Shown: positions 13,873 to 27,824 of the stretch, piece after piece | Numbering within the stretch: position 1 is the first letter of the stretch | Layout of the letters: the number at the start of each line of letters is the position of its first letter | Assembly: GCA_964019165.1 (NCBI GenBank) | Contig: OZ025277.1 | Coordinates: 7,662,889 to 7,726,888 of the forward strand | Reading direction: 5' to 3' | DNA length: 64,000 nucleotides | Source: Mastigias papua | Taxonomy: Eukaryota > Cnidaria > Scyphozoa > Rhizostomeae > Mastigiidae | Position numbers and translations under genes: made by a program | The notes under the pieces: generated by a model | The model's database searches: none | The model's input: only the letters and a program-made list of their open reading frames with translations | Told to the model about the DNA's origin: nothing

Positions 13873-14892
13873 TGTATTAAACGTCTTTTACATCTATGTT
13901 TGCATCGATGTCAGTAGTTTAGGCAATGTCTCCTACTCAAATTAGCGTTAGTCTTTGTTTTTACACTATATACAGCTTGTTTGTGCTTTAATAGTCGTAA
14001 AACTGACAGTACTATGCAAGGGTTACATTTGACTATAAGCATGTAAGACATACTGCCAAAGTGTATTCTACGCGTGTTTTCGTAGTGAATTTAGCAGTTA
14101 TAATGTCATATGACTATCAGATCTGTAATCATTGCTGTATTGTCAGTGTCTGCATACTTGCGTATTTTAGGCCCAAAACAAGCAAAGATGCAATGTGCAT
14201 ATACTGTTGTATGATTAAGATTGAGAAGATGTGCCTCAGTCTCATGTATTAAACGTCTTTTACATCTATGGTTGCATCGATGTCAGTAGTTTAGGCAATG
14301 CCTCCTACTCAAATTAGCGTTAGTATTTGTTTTAACACTATATACAGCTTGTTTGTGCGGTAATAGTCGTTAAACTGACAGAACTATGCAAGGGTTACAT
14401 TTGACTATAAGCATGTAAGACATACAGCCAAAGTGCATTCTAAGCGTGTTTTCGTAGTGAATTTAGCAGTTATAATATCATATGTCTATCAGATCTGTAA
14501 TCATTGCTGTATTTTCAGTGTCTGCATACCTGCGTATATTAGGCCCAAAACAAGCAAAGATGCAATGTGCATATACTGTTGTATGATTAACATTGCGTGG
14601 ATGTGCTATAGTCTCATGTATTAAACGTCTTTTACATCTATGGTTGCATCGATGTCAGTAGTTTAGACAATGTCTCCTACTCAAATTAGCGTTAGTCTTT
14701 GTTTTTACACTATATACAGCTTGTTTGTGCTTTAAGAGTCGTAAAACTGACAGTACTATGCAAGGGTTACATTTCACTATAAGCATGTAAGACATACTGC
14801 CAAAGTGTATTCTAAGCGTGTTTTCGTAGTGAATTTAGCAGTTATAATGTCATATGACTATCAGATCTGTAATCATTGCTGTATTTTCAGTG
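13873..14892 (+). repeat. About 1-kb duplication of 11641-12660 (offset 2232 bp, six units)
   Basis: The 3' part of one unit, a complete g unit, a complete f-like unit with 'cattgcgtgg', and the 5' part of the next unit agree between 11641-12660 and 13873-14892. I noted one difference, near 12569 ('gcaaaa' for 'gccaaa'). The copies then part inside a monomer: one continues as a c unit ('gccggc') and the other as an a unit ('gtgtgc'). This is the expected appearance of an exchange junction within a monomer. Confidence 0.75.
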
Positions 14893-17408
14893 TGTGCATA
14901 CTTACGTATTTTAGGCCCAAAACAAGCAAAGATGCAATGTGCATATACTGTTGTATGATTAAGATTGAGTGGATGTGCTTTAGTCACATGTATTAAACGT
15001 CTTTAACATCTATGGTTGCATCGATGTCAGTAGTTTAGACAATGACTCCTACTCAAAGTAGCGTAAGTCTTTGTTTTTACACTATATACAGCTTGTGTGT
15101 GCTTTAATAGTCGTAACACTGACAGTACTATGCAAGGGTTACATTTGACTATAAGCATGTAAGACATACTGCCAAAGTGTATTCTACGCGTTTTTTCGTA
15201 GTGAATTTAGCAGTTATAATATCATATGTCTATCAGATCTGTAATCATTGCTGTATTTTCAGTGTGTGCATACTTATGTATTTTAGTCCCAAAACAAGCA
15301 AAGATGCAATGTGCATATAATGTTGTATGATTAACATTGTGTGGATGTGCTTCAGTCTCATGTATTACACGTCTTTTACATCTATGGTTGCATCGATGTC
15401 AGTAGTTTAGACAATGTCTCCTACTCAAATTAGCGTTAGTCTTTGTTTTTACACTATATACAGCTTGTTTGTGCTTTAAGAGTCGTAAAACTGACAGTAC
15501 TATGCAAGGGTTACATTTCACTATAAGCATGTAAGACATACTGCCAAAGTGTATTCTAAGCGTGTTTTCGTAGTGAATTTAGCAGTTATAATGTCATATG
15601 ACTATCAGATCTGTAATCATTGCTGTATTTTCAGTGCCGGCATATTTGCGTATTTTAGGCCCAAAACAAGCAAAGATGCAATGTGCATATACTGTTGTAT
15701 GATTAAGATTGAGTGGATGTGGTTCAGTCTCATGTATTAAACGTCTTTTACATCTATGTTTGCATCGATGTCAGTAGTTTAGGCAATGTCTCCTACTCAA
15801 ATTAGCGTTAGTCTTTGTTTTTACACTACATACAGCTTGTTTGTGCTTTAATAGTCGTAAAAATGACAGTACAATACAAGGGTTACATTTGACTATAAGC
15901 ATGTAAGACATACAGCCAAAGTGGATTCTAAGCGTGTTTTCGTAGTGAATTTAGCAGGTATAATATCATATGTCTATCAGATCTGTAATCATTGCTGTAT
16001 TTTCAGTGTCTGCATACTTGCGTATTTTAGGCCCAAAACAAGCAAAGATGCAATGTGCATATACTGTTGTATGATTAAGATTGAGTGGATGTGCCTCAGT
16101 CTCATGTATTAAACGTCTTTTACATCTATGGTTGCATCGATGTCAGTAGTTTAGGCAATGTCTCCTACTCAAATTAGCGTTAGTTTTTGTTTTAACACTA
16201 TGTACAGCTTGTTTGTGCGTTAATAGTCGCAAAACTGACAGTACTATGCAAGGGTTACATTTGGCTATAAGCATGTAAGACATACTGCCAAAGTGTATTC
16301 TAAGCGTGGTTTCGTAGTGAATTTAGCAGTTATAATGTCATATGACTATCAGATCTGTAATCATTGCTGTATTTTCAGTGTCTGCATACTTGCGTAGTTT
16401 AGGCCCAAAACAAGCAAAGATGCAATGTGCATATAATGTTGTATGATTAACATTGTGTGGATGTGCTATAGTCTCATGTATTACACGTCTTTTACATCTA
16501 TGGTTGCATCGATGTCAGCAGTTTAGGCAATGTCTCCTACTCAAATTAGCGTTAGTCTTTGTTTTTACACTATATACAGCTTGTATGTGCTTTAAGAGTC
16601 GTAAAACTAACAGTACTATGCAAGGGTTACATTTGACTATAAGCATGTAAGACATACAGCTAAAGTGCATTCTAAGCGTGTTTTCGTAGTGAATTTAGCA
16701 GTTATAATATCATATGTCTATCAGATCTGTAATCATTGCTGTATTTTCAGTGTCTGCATACTTGCGTATTTTAGGCCCAAAACAAGCAAAGATGCAATGT
16801 GCATATACTGTTGTATGATTAACATTGCGTGGATGTGCTATAGTCTCATGTATTAAACGTCTTTTACATCTATGTTTGCATCGATGTCAGTAGTTTAGAC
16901 AATGTCTCCTACTCAAATTAGCGTTAGTCTTTGTTTTTACACTATATACAGCTTGTTTTTGCTTTAAGAGTCGTAAAACTGACAGTACTATGCAAGGGTT
17001 ACATTTGACTATAAGCATGTAAGACATACTGCCAAAGTGTATTCTAAGCGTGTTTTCGTAGTGAATTTAGCAGTTATAATGTCATATGACTATCAGATCT
17101 GTAATCATTGCTGTATTGTCAGTGTCTGCATACTTGCGTATTTTAGGCCCAAAACAAGCAAAGATGCAATGTGCATATACTGTTGTATGATTAAGATTGA
17201 GAAGATGTGCCTCAGTCTCATGTATTAAACGTCTTTTACATCTATGGTTGCATCGATGTCAGTAGTTTAGGCAATGCCTCCTACTCAAATTAGCGTTATT
17301 CTTTGTTTTAACACTATATACAGCTTGTTTGTGCGGTAATAGTCGTTAAACTGACAGAACTATGCAAGGGTTACATTTGACTATAAGCATGTAAGACATA
17401 CTGCCAAA
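14805..17408 (+). repeat. Complete seven-unit block a-b-c-d-e-f-g, second copy (2604 bp)
   Basis: Unit starts are 14805 (a), 15177 (b-like), 15549 (c), 15921 (d), 16293 (e), 16665 (f 5' part) and 17037 (g). It lies 14136 bp, exactly 38 units, from the first copy. Changes include 'cttatg' in b, 'gatgtggttc' in c and 'ctaagcg' instead of 'ctacgcg' in g. The f unit has lost the 'acctgcgtatatt' signature and carries 'cattgcgtgg', which links it to the zone that follows. Confidence 0.78.
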
Positions 17409-20400
17409 GTGTATTCTAAGCGTGTTTTCGTAGTGAATTTAGCAGGTATAATATCATATGTCTATCAGATCTGTAATCATTGCTGTATTTTCAGTGTCTG
17501 CATACTTGCGTATTTTAGGCCCAAAACAAGCAAAGATGCAATGTGCATATACTGTTGTATGATTAACGTTGCGTGGATGTGCTATAGTCTCATGTATTAA
17601 ACGTCTTTTACATCTATGGTTGCATCGATGTCAGTAGTTTAGGCAATGTCTCCTACTCAAATTAGCGTTAGTCTTTGTTTTTACACTATATACAGCTTGT
17701 TTGTGCTTTAATAGTCGTAAAACTGACAGTACTATGCAAGGGTTACATTTGACTATAAGCATGTAAGACATACAGCCAAAGTGTATTCTAAGCGTGTTTT
17801 CGTAGTGAATTTAGCAGGTATAATATCATATGTCTATCAGATCTGTAATCATTGCTGTATTTTCAGTGTCTGCATACTTGCGTATTTTAGGCCCAAAACA
17901 AGCAAAGATGCAATGTGCATATACTGTTGTATGATTAACATTGCGTGGATGTGCTATAGTGTCATGTATTAAACGTCTTTTACATCTATGTTTGCATCGA
18001 TGTCAGTAGTTTAGGCAATGTCTCCTACTCAAATTAGCGTTAGTCTTTATTTTTACACTATATACAGCTTGTTTGTGCTTTAAGAGTCGTAAAACTGACA
18101 GTACTATGCAAGGGTTACATTTGACTATAAGCATGTAAGACATACTGCCAAAGTGTATTCTAAGCGTGTTTTCGTAGTGAATTTAGCAGGTATAATATCA
18201 TATGTCTATCAGATCTGTAATCATTGCTGTATTTTCAGTGTCTGCATACTTGCGTATTTTAGGCCCAAAACAAGCAAAGATGCAATGTGCATATACTGTT
18301 GTATGATTACCATTGTGTGGATGTGCTTCAGTCTCATATATTAAACGTCTTTTACATCTATGGTTGCATCGATGTCAGTAGTTTAGGCAATGTCTCCTAC
18401 TCAAATTAGCGTTAGTCTTTGTGTTTACACTACATACAGCTTGTTTGTGCTTTACAAGTCGTAAAGCTGACAGTACTATGCAAGGGTTACATTTCACTAT
18501 AAGCATGTAAGGCATACTGCCAAAGTGTATTCTAAGCGTGTTTTCGTAGTGAATTTAGCAGTTATAATGTCATATGACTATCAGATCTGTAATCATTGCT
18601 GTATTTTCAGTGTCTGCATATTTGCGTATTTTAGGCCCAAAACAAGCAAAGATGCAATGTGCATATACTGTTGTATGATTAAGATTGAGTGGATGTGCTT
18701 CAGTCTCATGTATTAAACGTCTTTTACATCTATGGTTGCATCGATGTCAGTAGTTTAGACAATGTCTCCTACTTAAATTAGCGTTAGTCTTTGTTTTTAC
18801 ACTATATACAGCTTGTTTTTGCTTTAATAGTCGTAAAACTGACAGTACTATGCAAGGGTTACATTTGACTATAAGCATGTAAGACATACTGCCAAAGTGT
18901 ATTCTAAGCGTGTTTTCGTAGTGAATTTAGCAGTTATAATGTCATATGACTATCAGATCTGTAATCATTGCTGTATTTTCAGTGTCTGCATACTTGCGTA
19001 TTTTAGGCCCAAAACAAGCAAAGATGCAATGTGCATATACTGTTGTATGATTAAGATTGAGTAGATGTGCCTGAGTCTCATGTATTAAACGTCTTTTACA
19101 TCTATGGTTGCATCGATGTCAGTAGTTTAGGCAATGTCTCCTACTCAAATTAGCGTTAGTCTTTGTTTTTACACTACATACAGCTTGTTTGTGCTCTACA
19201 AGTCGTAAAACTGACAGTACTATGCAAGGTTTACATTTGACTATAAGCATGTAAGACATACTGCCAAAGTGTATTCTAAGCGTGTTTTCGTAGTGAATTC
19301 AGCAGGTATAATATCATATGTCTATCAGATCTGTAATCATTGCTGTATTTTCAGTGTCTGCATACTTGCGTATTTTAGGCCCAAAACAAGCAAAGATGCA
19401 ATGTGCATATACTGTTCTATGATTAACATTGCGTGGATGTGCTATAGTCTCATGTATTAAACGTCTTTTACATCTATGTTTGCATCGATGTCAGTAGTTT
19501 AGACAATGTCTCCTACTCAAATTAGCGTTAGTCTTTGTTTTTACACTATATACAGCTTGTTTGTGCTTTAAGAGTCGTAAAACTGACAGTACTATGCAAG
19601 GGTTACATTTGACTATAAGCATGTAAGACATACTGCCAAAGTGTATTCTAAGCGTGTTTTCGTAGTGAATTTAGCAGGTTTAATATCATATGTCTATCAG
19701 ATCTGTAATCATTGCTGTATTTTCAGTGTCTGCATACTTGCGTATTTTAGGCCCAAAACAAGCAAAGATGCAATGTGCATATACTGTTGTATGATTAACA
19801 TTGCGTGGATGTGCTATAGTGTCATGTATTAAACGTCTTTTACATCTATGTTTGCATCGATGTCAGTAGTTTAGACAATGTCTCCTACTCAAATTAGCGT
19901 TAGTCTTTGTTTTTACACTATATACAGCTTGTTTTTGCTTTAAGAGTCGTAAAACTGACAGTACTATGCAAGGGTTACATTTGACTATAAGCATGTAAGA
20001 CATACTGCCAAAGTGTATTCTAAGCGTGTTTTCGTAGTGAATTTAGCAGTTATAATGTCATATGACTATCAGATCTGTAATCATTGCTGTATTTTCAGTG
20101 TCTGCATACTTGCGTATTTTAGGCGCAAAACAAGCAAAGATGCAATGTGCATATACTGTTGTATGATTAAGATTGAGTAGATGTGCCTCAGTCTCATGTA
20201 TTAAACGTCTTTTACATCTATGGTTGCATCGATGTCAGTAGTTTAGGCAATGTCTCCTACTCAAATTAGCGTTAGTCTTTGTTTTTACACTACATACAGC
20301 TTGTTTGTGCTCTACAAGTCGTAAAACTGACAGTACTATGCAAGGTTTACATTTGACTATAAGCATGTAAGACATACTGCCAAAGTGTATTCTAAGCGTG

Positions 20401-21128
20401 TTTTCGTAGTGAATTTAGCAGGTATAATATCATATGTCTATCAGATCTGTAATCATTGCTGTATTTTCAGTGTCTGCATACTTGCGTATTTTAGGCCCAA
20501 AACAAGCAAAGATGCAATGTGCATATACTGTTCTATGATTAACATTGCGTGGATGTGCTATAGTCTCATGTATTAAACGTCTTTTACATCTATGTTTGCA
20601 TCGATGTCAGTAGTTTAGACAATGTCTCCTACTCAAATTAGCGTTAGTCTTTGTTTTTACACTATATACAGCTTGTTTTTGCTTTAAGAGTCGTAAAACT
20701 GACAGTACTATGCAAGGGTTACATTTGACTATAAGCATGTAAGACATACTGCCAAAGTGTATTCTAAGCGTGTTTTCGTAGTGAATTTAGCAGTTATAAT
20801 GTCATATGACTATCAGATCTGTAATCATTGCTATATTTTCAGTGTCTGCATACTTGCGTATTTTAGGCCCAAAACAAGCAAAGATGCAATGTGCATATAC
20901 TGTTGTATGATTACCATTGTGTGGATGTGCATCAGTCTCATATATTAAACGTCTTTTACATCTATGGTTGCATCGATGTCAGTAGTTTAGACAATGTCTC
21001 CTACTCAAATTAGCGTTAGTCTTTGTTTTTACACTATATACAGCTTGTTTTTGCTTTAAGAGTCGTAAAACTGACAGTACTATGCAAGGGTTACATTTGA
21101 CTATAAGCATGTAAGACATACTGCCAAA

Positions 21129-24104
21129 GTGTATTCTAAGCGTGTTTTCGTAGTGAATTTAGCAGTTATAATGTCATATGACTATCAGATCTGTAATCAT
21201 TGCTGTATTTTCAGTGTCTGCATACTTGCGTATTTTAGGCCCAAAACAAGCAAAGATGCAATGTGCATATACTGTTGTATGATTAAGATTGAGTAGATGT
21301 GCCTGAGTCTCATGTATTAAACGTCTTTTACATCTATGGTTGCATCGATGTCAGTAGTTTAGGCAATGTCTCCTACTCAAATTAGCGTTAGTCTTTGTTT
21401 TTACACTACATACAGCTTGTTTGTGCTCTACAAGTCGTAAAACTGACAGTACTATGCAAGGTTTACATTTGACTATAAGCATGTAAGACATACTGCCAAA
21501 GTGTATTCTAAGCGTGTTTTCGTAGTGAATTTAGCAGGTATAATATCATATGTCTATCAGATCTGTAATCATTGCTGTATTTTCAGTGTCTGCATACTTG
21601 CGTATTTTAGGCCCAAAACAAGCAAAGATGCAATGTGCATATACTGTTCTATGATTAACATTGCGTGGATGTGCTATAGTCTCATGTATTAAACGTCTTT
21701 TACATCTATGTTTGCATCGATGTCAGTAGTTTAGACAATGTCTCCTACTCAAATTAGCGTTAGTCTTTGTTTTTACACTATATACAGCTTGTTTTTGCTT
21801 TAAGAGTCGTAAAACTGACAGTACTATGCAAGGGTTACATTTGACTATAAGCATGTAAGACATACTGCCAAAGTGTATTCTAAGCGTGTTTTCGTAGTGA
21901 ATTTAGCAGTTATAATGTCATATGACTATCAGATCTGTAATCATTGCTATATTTTCAGTGTCTGCATACTTGCGTATTTTAGGCCCAAAACAAGCAAAGA
22001 TGCAATGTGCATATACTGTTGTATGATTACCATTGTGTGGATGTGCTTCAGTCTCATATATTAAACGTCTTTTACATCTATGGTTGCATCGATGTCAGTA
22101 GTTTAGGCAATGTCTCCTACTCAAATTAGCGTTAGTCTTTGTGTTTACACTACATACAGCTTGTTTGTGCTTTACAAGTCGTAAAGCTGACAGTACTATG
22201 CAAGGGTTACATTTCACTATAAGCATGTAAGGCATACTGCCAAAGTGTATTCTAAGCGTGTTTTCGTAGTGAATTTAGCAGTTATAATGTCATATGACTA
22301 TCAGATCTGTAATCATTGCTGTATTTTCAGTGTCTGCATATTTGCGTATTTTAGCCCCAAAACAAGCAAAGATGCAATGTGCATATACTGTTGTGTGATT
22401 AAGATTGAGTGGATGTGCTTCAGTCTCATGTATTAAACGTCTTTTACATCTATGGTTGCATCGATGTCAGTAGTTTAGACAATGTCTCCTACTTAAATTA
22501 GCGTTAGTCTTTGTTTTTACACTATATACAGCTTGTTTTTGCTTTAATAGTCGTAAAACTGAGAGTACTATGCAAGGGTTACATTTGACTATAAGCATGT
22601 AAGACATACTGCCAAAGTGTATTCTAAGCGTGTTTTCGTAGTGAATTTAGCAGTTATAATGTCATATGACTATCAGATCTGTAATCATTGCTGTATTTTC
22701 AGTGTCTGCATACTTGCGTATTTTAGGCCCAAAACAAGCAAAGATGCAATGTGCATATACTGTTGTATGATTAAGATTGAGTAGATGTGCCTCAGTCTCA
22801 TGTATTAAACGTCTTTTACATCTATGGTTGCATCGATGTCAGTAGTTTAGGCAATGTCTCCTACTCAAATTAGCGTTAGTCTTTGTTTTTACACTACATA
22901 CAGCTTGTTTGTGCTCTACAAGTCGTAAAACTGACAGTACTATGCAAGGTTTACATTTGACTATAAGCATGTAAGACATACTGCCAAAGTGTATTCTAAG
23001 CGTGTTTTCGTAGTGAATTTAGCAGGTATAATATCATATGTCTATCAGATCTGTAATCATTGCTGTATTTTCAGTGTCTGCATACTTGCGTATTTTAGGC
23101 CCAAAACAAGCAAAGATGCAATGTGCATATACTGTTCTATGATTAACATTGCGTGGATGTGCTATAGTCTCATGTATTAAACGTCTTTTACATCTATGTT
23201 TGCATCGATGTCAGTAGTTTAGACAATGTCTCCTACTCAAATTAGCGTTAGTCTTTGTTTTTACACTATATACAGCTTGTTTTTGCTTTAAGAGTCGTAA
23301 AACTGACAGTACTATGCAAGGGTTACATTTGACTATAAGCATGTAAGACATACTGCCAAAGTGTATTCTAAGCGTGTTTTCGTAGTGAATTTAGCAGTTA
23401 TAATGTCATATGACTATCAGATCTGTAATCATTGCTATATTTTCAGTGTCTGCATACTTGCGTATTTTAGGCCCAAAACAAGCAAAGATGCAATGTGCAT
23501 ATACTGTTGTATGATTACCATTGTGTGGATGTGCTTCAGTCTCATATATTAAACGTCTTTTACATCTATGGTTGCATCGATGTCAGTAGTTTAGGCAATG
23601 TCTCCTACTCAAATTAGCGTTAGTCTTTGTGTTTACACTACATACAGCTTGTTTGTGCTTTACAAGTCGTAAACCTGACAGTACTATGCAAGGGTTACAT
23701 TTCACTATAAGCATGTAAGGCATACTGCCAAAGTGTATTCTAAGCGTGTTTTCGTAGTGAATTTAGCAGTTATAATGTCATATGACTATCAGATCTGTAA
23801 TCATTGCTGTATTTTCAGTGTCTGCATATTTGCGTATTTTAGCCCCAAAACAAGCAAAGATGCAATGTGCATATACTGTTGTGTGATTAAGATTGAGTGG
23901 ATGTGCTTCAGTCTCATGTATTAAACGTCTTTTACATCTATGGTTGCATCGATGTCAGTAGTTTAGACAATGTCTCCTACTTAAATTAGCGTTAGTCTTT
24001 GTTTTTACACTATATACAGCTTGTTTTTGCTTTAATAGTCGTAAAACTGAGAGTACTATGCAAGGGTTACATTTGACTATAAGCATGTAAGACATACTGC
24101 CAAA
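21129..24104 (+). repeat. Tandem four-unit block l-m-j-k (two copies of 1488 bp)
   Basis: Units 21129, 21501, 21873 and 22245 match 22617, 22989, 23361 and 23733 in order. I found very few differences, including 'gcctgag' versus 'gcctcag' in the l unit and 'gtaaagctg' versus 'gtaaacctg' near 23675. The order equals the five-unit order with n missing. A fifth l unit follows at 24105. Confidence 0.82.
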
Positions 24105-27100
24105 GTGTATTCTAAGCGTGTTTTCGTAGTGAATTTAGCAGTTATAATGTCATATGACTATCAGATCTGTAATCATTGCTGTATTTTCAGTGTCTGCATA
24201 CTTGCGTATTTTAGGCCCAAAACAAGCAAAGATGCAATGTGCATATACTGTTGTATGATTAAGATTGAGTAGATGTGCCTCAGTCTCATGTATTAAACGT
24301 CTTTTACATCTATGGTTGCATCGATGTCAGTAGTTTAGGCAATGCCTCCTACTCAAATTAGCGTTAGTATTTGTTTTAACACTATATACAGCTTGTTTGT
24401 GCGTTAATAGTCGCAAAACTGACAGTACTATGCAAGGGTTACATTTGGCTATAAGCATGTGAGACATACTGCCAAAGTGTATTCTAAGCGTGGTTTCGTA
24501 GTGAATTTAGCAGTTATAATGTCATATGACTATCAGATCTGTAATCATTGCTGTATTTTCAGTGTTTGCATACTTGCGTATTTTCGGTCCAAAACAAGCA
24601 AAGATGCAATGTGCATATACTGTTGTATGATTAAGATTGAGTGGATGTGCTTCAGTCTCATGTATTAAACGTGTTTTACATCTATGGTTGCATCGATGTC
24701 AGTAGTTTAGACAATGTCTCCTACTTAAATTAGCGTTAGTCTTTGTTTTTACACTATATACAGCTTGTTTTTGCTTTAATAGTCGTAAAACTGACAGTAC
24801 TATGCAAGGGTTACATTTGACTATAAGCATTTAAGACATACAGCCAAAGTGCATTCTAAGCGTGTTATCGTAGTGAATTTAGCAGTTATAATATCATATG
24901 TCTATCAGATCTGTAATCATTGCTGTATTTTCAGTGTCTGCATACCTGCGTATTTTAGGCCCAAAACAAGCAAAGATGCAATGTGCATATACTGTTGTAT
25001 GATTAATATTGCGTGGATGTGCTTCAGACTCATGTATTAAACGCCTTTTACATCTATGTTTGCATCGATGTCAGTAGTTTAGGCAATGTCTCCTACTCAA
25101 ATTAGCGTTAGTATTTGTTTTAACACTATATACAGCTTGTTTGTGCGTTAATAGTCGCAAAACTGACAGTATTATGCCAGGGTTACATTTGGCTATAAGC
25201 ATGTGAGACATACTGCCAAAGTGTATTCTAAGCGTGGTTTCGTAGTGAATTTAGCAGTTATAATGTCATATGACTATCAGATCTGTAATCATTGCTGTAT
25301 TTTCAGTGTTTGCATACTTGCGTATTTTCGGTCCAAAACAAGCAAAGATGCAATGTGCATATACTGTTGTATGATTAAGATTGAGTGGATGTGCTTCAGT
25401 CTCATGTATTAAACGTCTTTTACATCTATGGTTGCATCGATGTCAGTAGTTTAGACAATGTCTCCTACTTAAATTAGCGTTAGTCTTTGTTTTTACACTA
25501 TATACAGCTTGTTTGTGCTTTAAGAGTCGTAAAACTGACAGTACTATGCAAGGGTTACATTTGACTATAAGCATGTAAGACATACTGCCAAAGTGTATTC
25601 TAAGCGTGTTTTCGTAGTGAATTTAGCAGTTATAATGTCATATGACTATCAGATCTGTAATCATTGCTATATTTTCAGTGTCTGCATACTTGCGTATTTT
25701 AGGCCCAAAACAAGCAAAGATGCAATGTGCATATACTGTTGTATGATTACCATTGTGTGGATGTGCTTCAGTCTCATATATTAAACGTGTTTTACATCTA
25801 TGGTTGCATCGATGTCAGTAGTTTAGGCAATGTCTCCTACTCAAATTAGCGTTAGTCTTTGTGTTTACACTACATACAGCTTGTTTGTGCTTTACAAGTC
25901 GTAAAGCTGACAGTACTATGCAAGGGTTACATTTCACTATAAGCATGTAAGGCATACTGCCAAAGTGTATTCTAAGCGTGTTTTCGTAGTGAATTTAGCA
26001 GTTATAATGTCATATGACTATCAGATCTGTAATCATTGCTGTATTTTCAGTGTCTGCATATTTGCGTATTTTAGCCCCAAAACAAGCAAAGATGCAATGT
26101 GCATATACTGTTGTGTGATTAAGATTGGGTGGATGTGCTTCAGTCTCATGTATTAAACGTCTTTTACATCTATGGTTGCATCGATGTCAGTAGTTTAGAC
26201 AATGTCTCCTACTTAAATTAGCGTTAGTCTTTGTTTTTACACTATATACAGCTTGTTTTTGCTTTAATAGTCGTAAAACTGAGAGTACTATGCAAGGGTT
26301 ACATTTGACTATAAGCATGTAAGACATACTGCCAAAGTGTATTCTAAGCGTGTTGTCGTAGTGAATTTAGCAGTTATAATGTCATATGACTATCAGATCT
26401 GTAATCATTGCTGTATTTTCAGTGTCTGCATACTTGCGTATTTTAGGCCCAAAACAAGCAAAGATGCAATGTGCATATACTGTTGTATGATTAAGATTGA
26501 GTAGATGTGCCTCAGTCTCATGTATTAAACGTCTTTTACATCTATGGTTCCATCGATGTCAGTAGTTTAGGCAATGCCTCCTACTCAAATTAGCGTTAGT
26601 ATTTGTTTTAACACTATATACAGCTTGTTTGTGCGTTAATAGTCGCAAAACTGACAGTACTATGCAAGGGTTACATTTGGCTATAAGCATGTGAGACATA
26701 CTGCCAAAGTGTATTCTAAGCGTGGTTTCGTAGTGAATTTAGCAGTTATAATGTCATATGACTATCAGATCTGTAATCATTGCTGTATTTTCAGTGTTTG
26801 CATACTTGCGTATTTTCGGTCCAAAACAAGCAAAGATGCAATGTGCATATACTGTTGTATGATTAAGATTGAGTGGATGTGCTTCAGTCTCATGTATTAA
26901 ACGTGTTTTACATCTATGGTTGCATCGATGTCAGTAGTTTAGACAATGTCTCCTACTTAAATTAGCGTTAGTCTTTGTTTTTACACTATATACAGCTTGT
27001 TTTTGCTTTAATAGTCGTAAAACTGACAGTACTATGCAAGGGTTACATTTGACTATAAGCATTTAAGACATACAGCCAAAGTGCATTCTAAGCGTGTTAT

Positions 27101-27824
27101 CGTAGTGAATTTAGCAGTTATAATATCATATGTCTATCAGATCTGTAATCATTGCTGTATTTTCAGTGTCTGCATACCTGCGTATTTTAGGCCCAAAACA
27201 AGCAAAGATGCAATGTGCATATACTGTTGTATGATTAATATTGCGTGGATGTGCTTCAGACTCATGTATTAAACGCCTTTTACATCTATGTTTGCATCGA
27301 TGTCAGTAGTTTAGGCAATGTCTCCTACTCAAATTAGCGTTAGTATTTGTTTTAACACTATATACAGCTTGTTTGTGCGTTAATAGTCGCAAAACTGACA
27401 GTATTATGCCAGGGTTACATTTGGCTATAAGCATGTGAGACATACTGCCAAAGTGTATTCTAAGCGTGGTTTCGTAGTGAATTTAGCAGTTATAATGTCA
27501 TATGACTATCAGATCTGTAATCATTGCTGTATTTTCAGTGTTTGCATACTTGCGTATTTTCGGTCCAAAACAAGCAAAGATGCAATGTGCATATACTGTT
27601 GTATGATTAAGATTGAGTGGATGTGCTTCAGTCTCATGTATTAAACGTCTTTTACATCTATGGTTGCATCGATGTCAGTAGTTTAGACAATGTCTCCTAC
27701 TTAAATTAGCGTTAGTCTTTGTTTTTACACTATATACAGCTTGTTTGTGCTTTAAGAGTCGTAAAACTGACAGTACTATGCAAGGGTTACATTTGACTAT
27801 AAGCATGTAAGACATACTGCCAAA
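23361..27824 (+). repeat. Tandem six-unit block j-k-l-r-v-r (two copies of 2232 bp)
   Basis: Unit starts are 23361, 23733, 24105, 24477, 24849 and 25221, then 25593, 25965, 26337, 26709, 27081 and 27453. Private differences include 'gattgggtgg' near 26125, 'gtgttgtcg' near 26352 and 'ggttccatcg' near 26547 in the second copy. The r units are preceded by 'aagcatgtgagac' instead of 'aagcatgtaagac', a variant confined to r-type junctions. A third copy lies at 35265-37496. Confidence 0.83.

Larger units (their letters stand above)
297..17408 (+). repeat. Zone A: satellite sub-family with seven-unit higher-order order a-b-c-d-e-f-g
   Basis: It contains 46 units. Diagnostic variants: a, 'cttacg' with 'agtcacatg'; b, 'gcgttttttcg' with 'tagtccc'; c, 'gccggcatatttg'; d, 'gtggattct' with 'caggtataat'; e, 'gcgtagtttagg' with 'cataatgttg'; f, 'gtgcattct' with 'acctgcgtatatt'; g, 'tattgtcag' with 'gagaagatg'. 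An h type has 'cataatgttg' with the normal 'gcgtatttt'. By unit from 297 the order reads h a b c d e f g, then b-like c d, then h a b c d e f, then junction units, then repeats of e f g, then a g f c d e f g f, then a b c d e f g. The last f (16665) is f-like only in its 5' part. The recurring order shows that multi-unit blocks, not single monomers, were amplified. Confidence 0.85.

Noticed and set aside
2317..16650. A 65-codon open frame in e-type units (2317, 6409, 8269, 10129, 13477, 16453)
   Set aside because: It lies in another frame, crosses the monomer border region, and is open only because of e-type substitutions. It is copied by duplication of the block and has no start context or domain.
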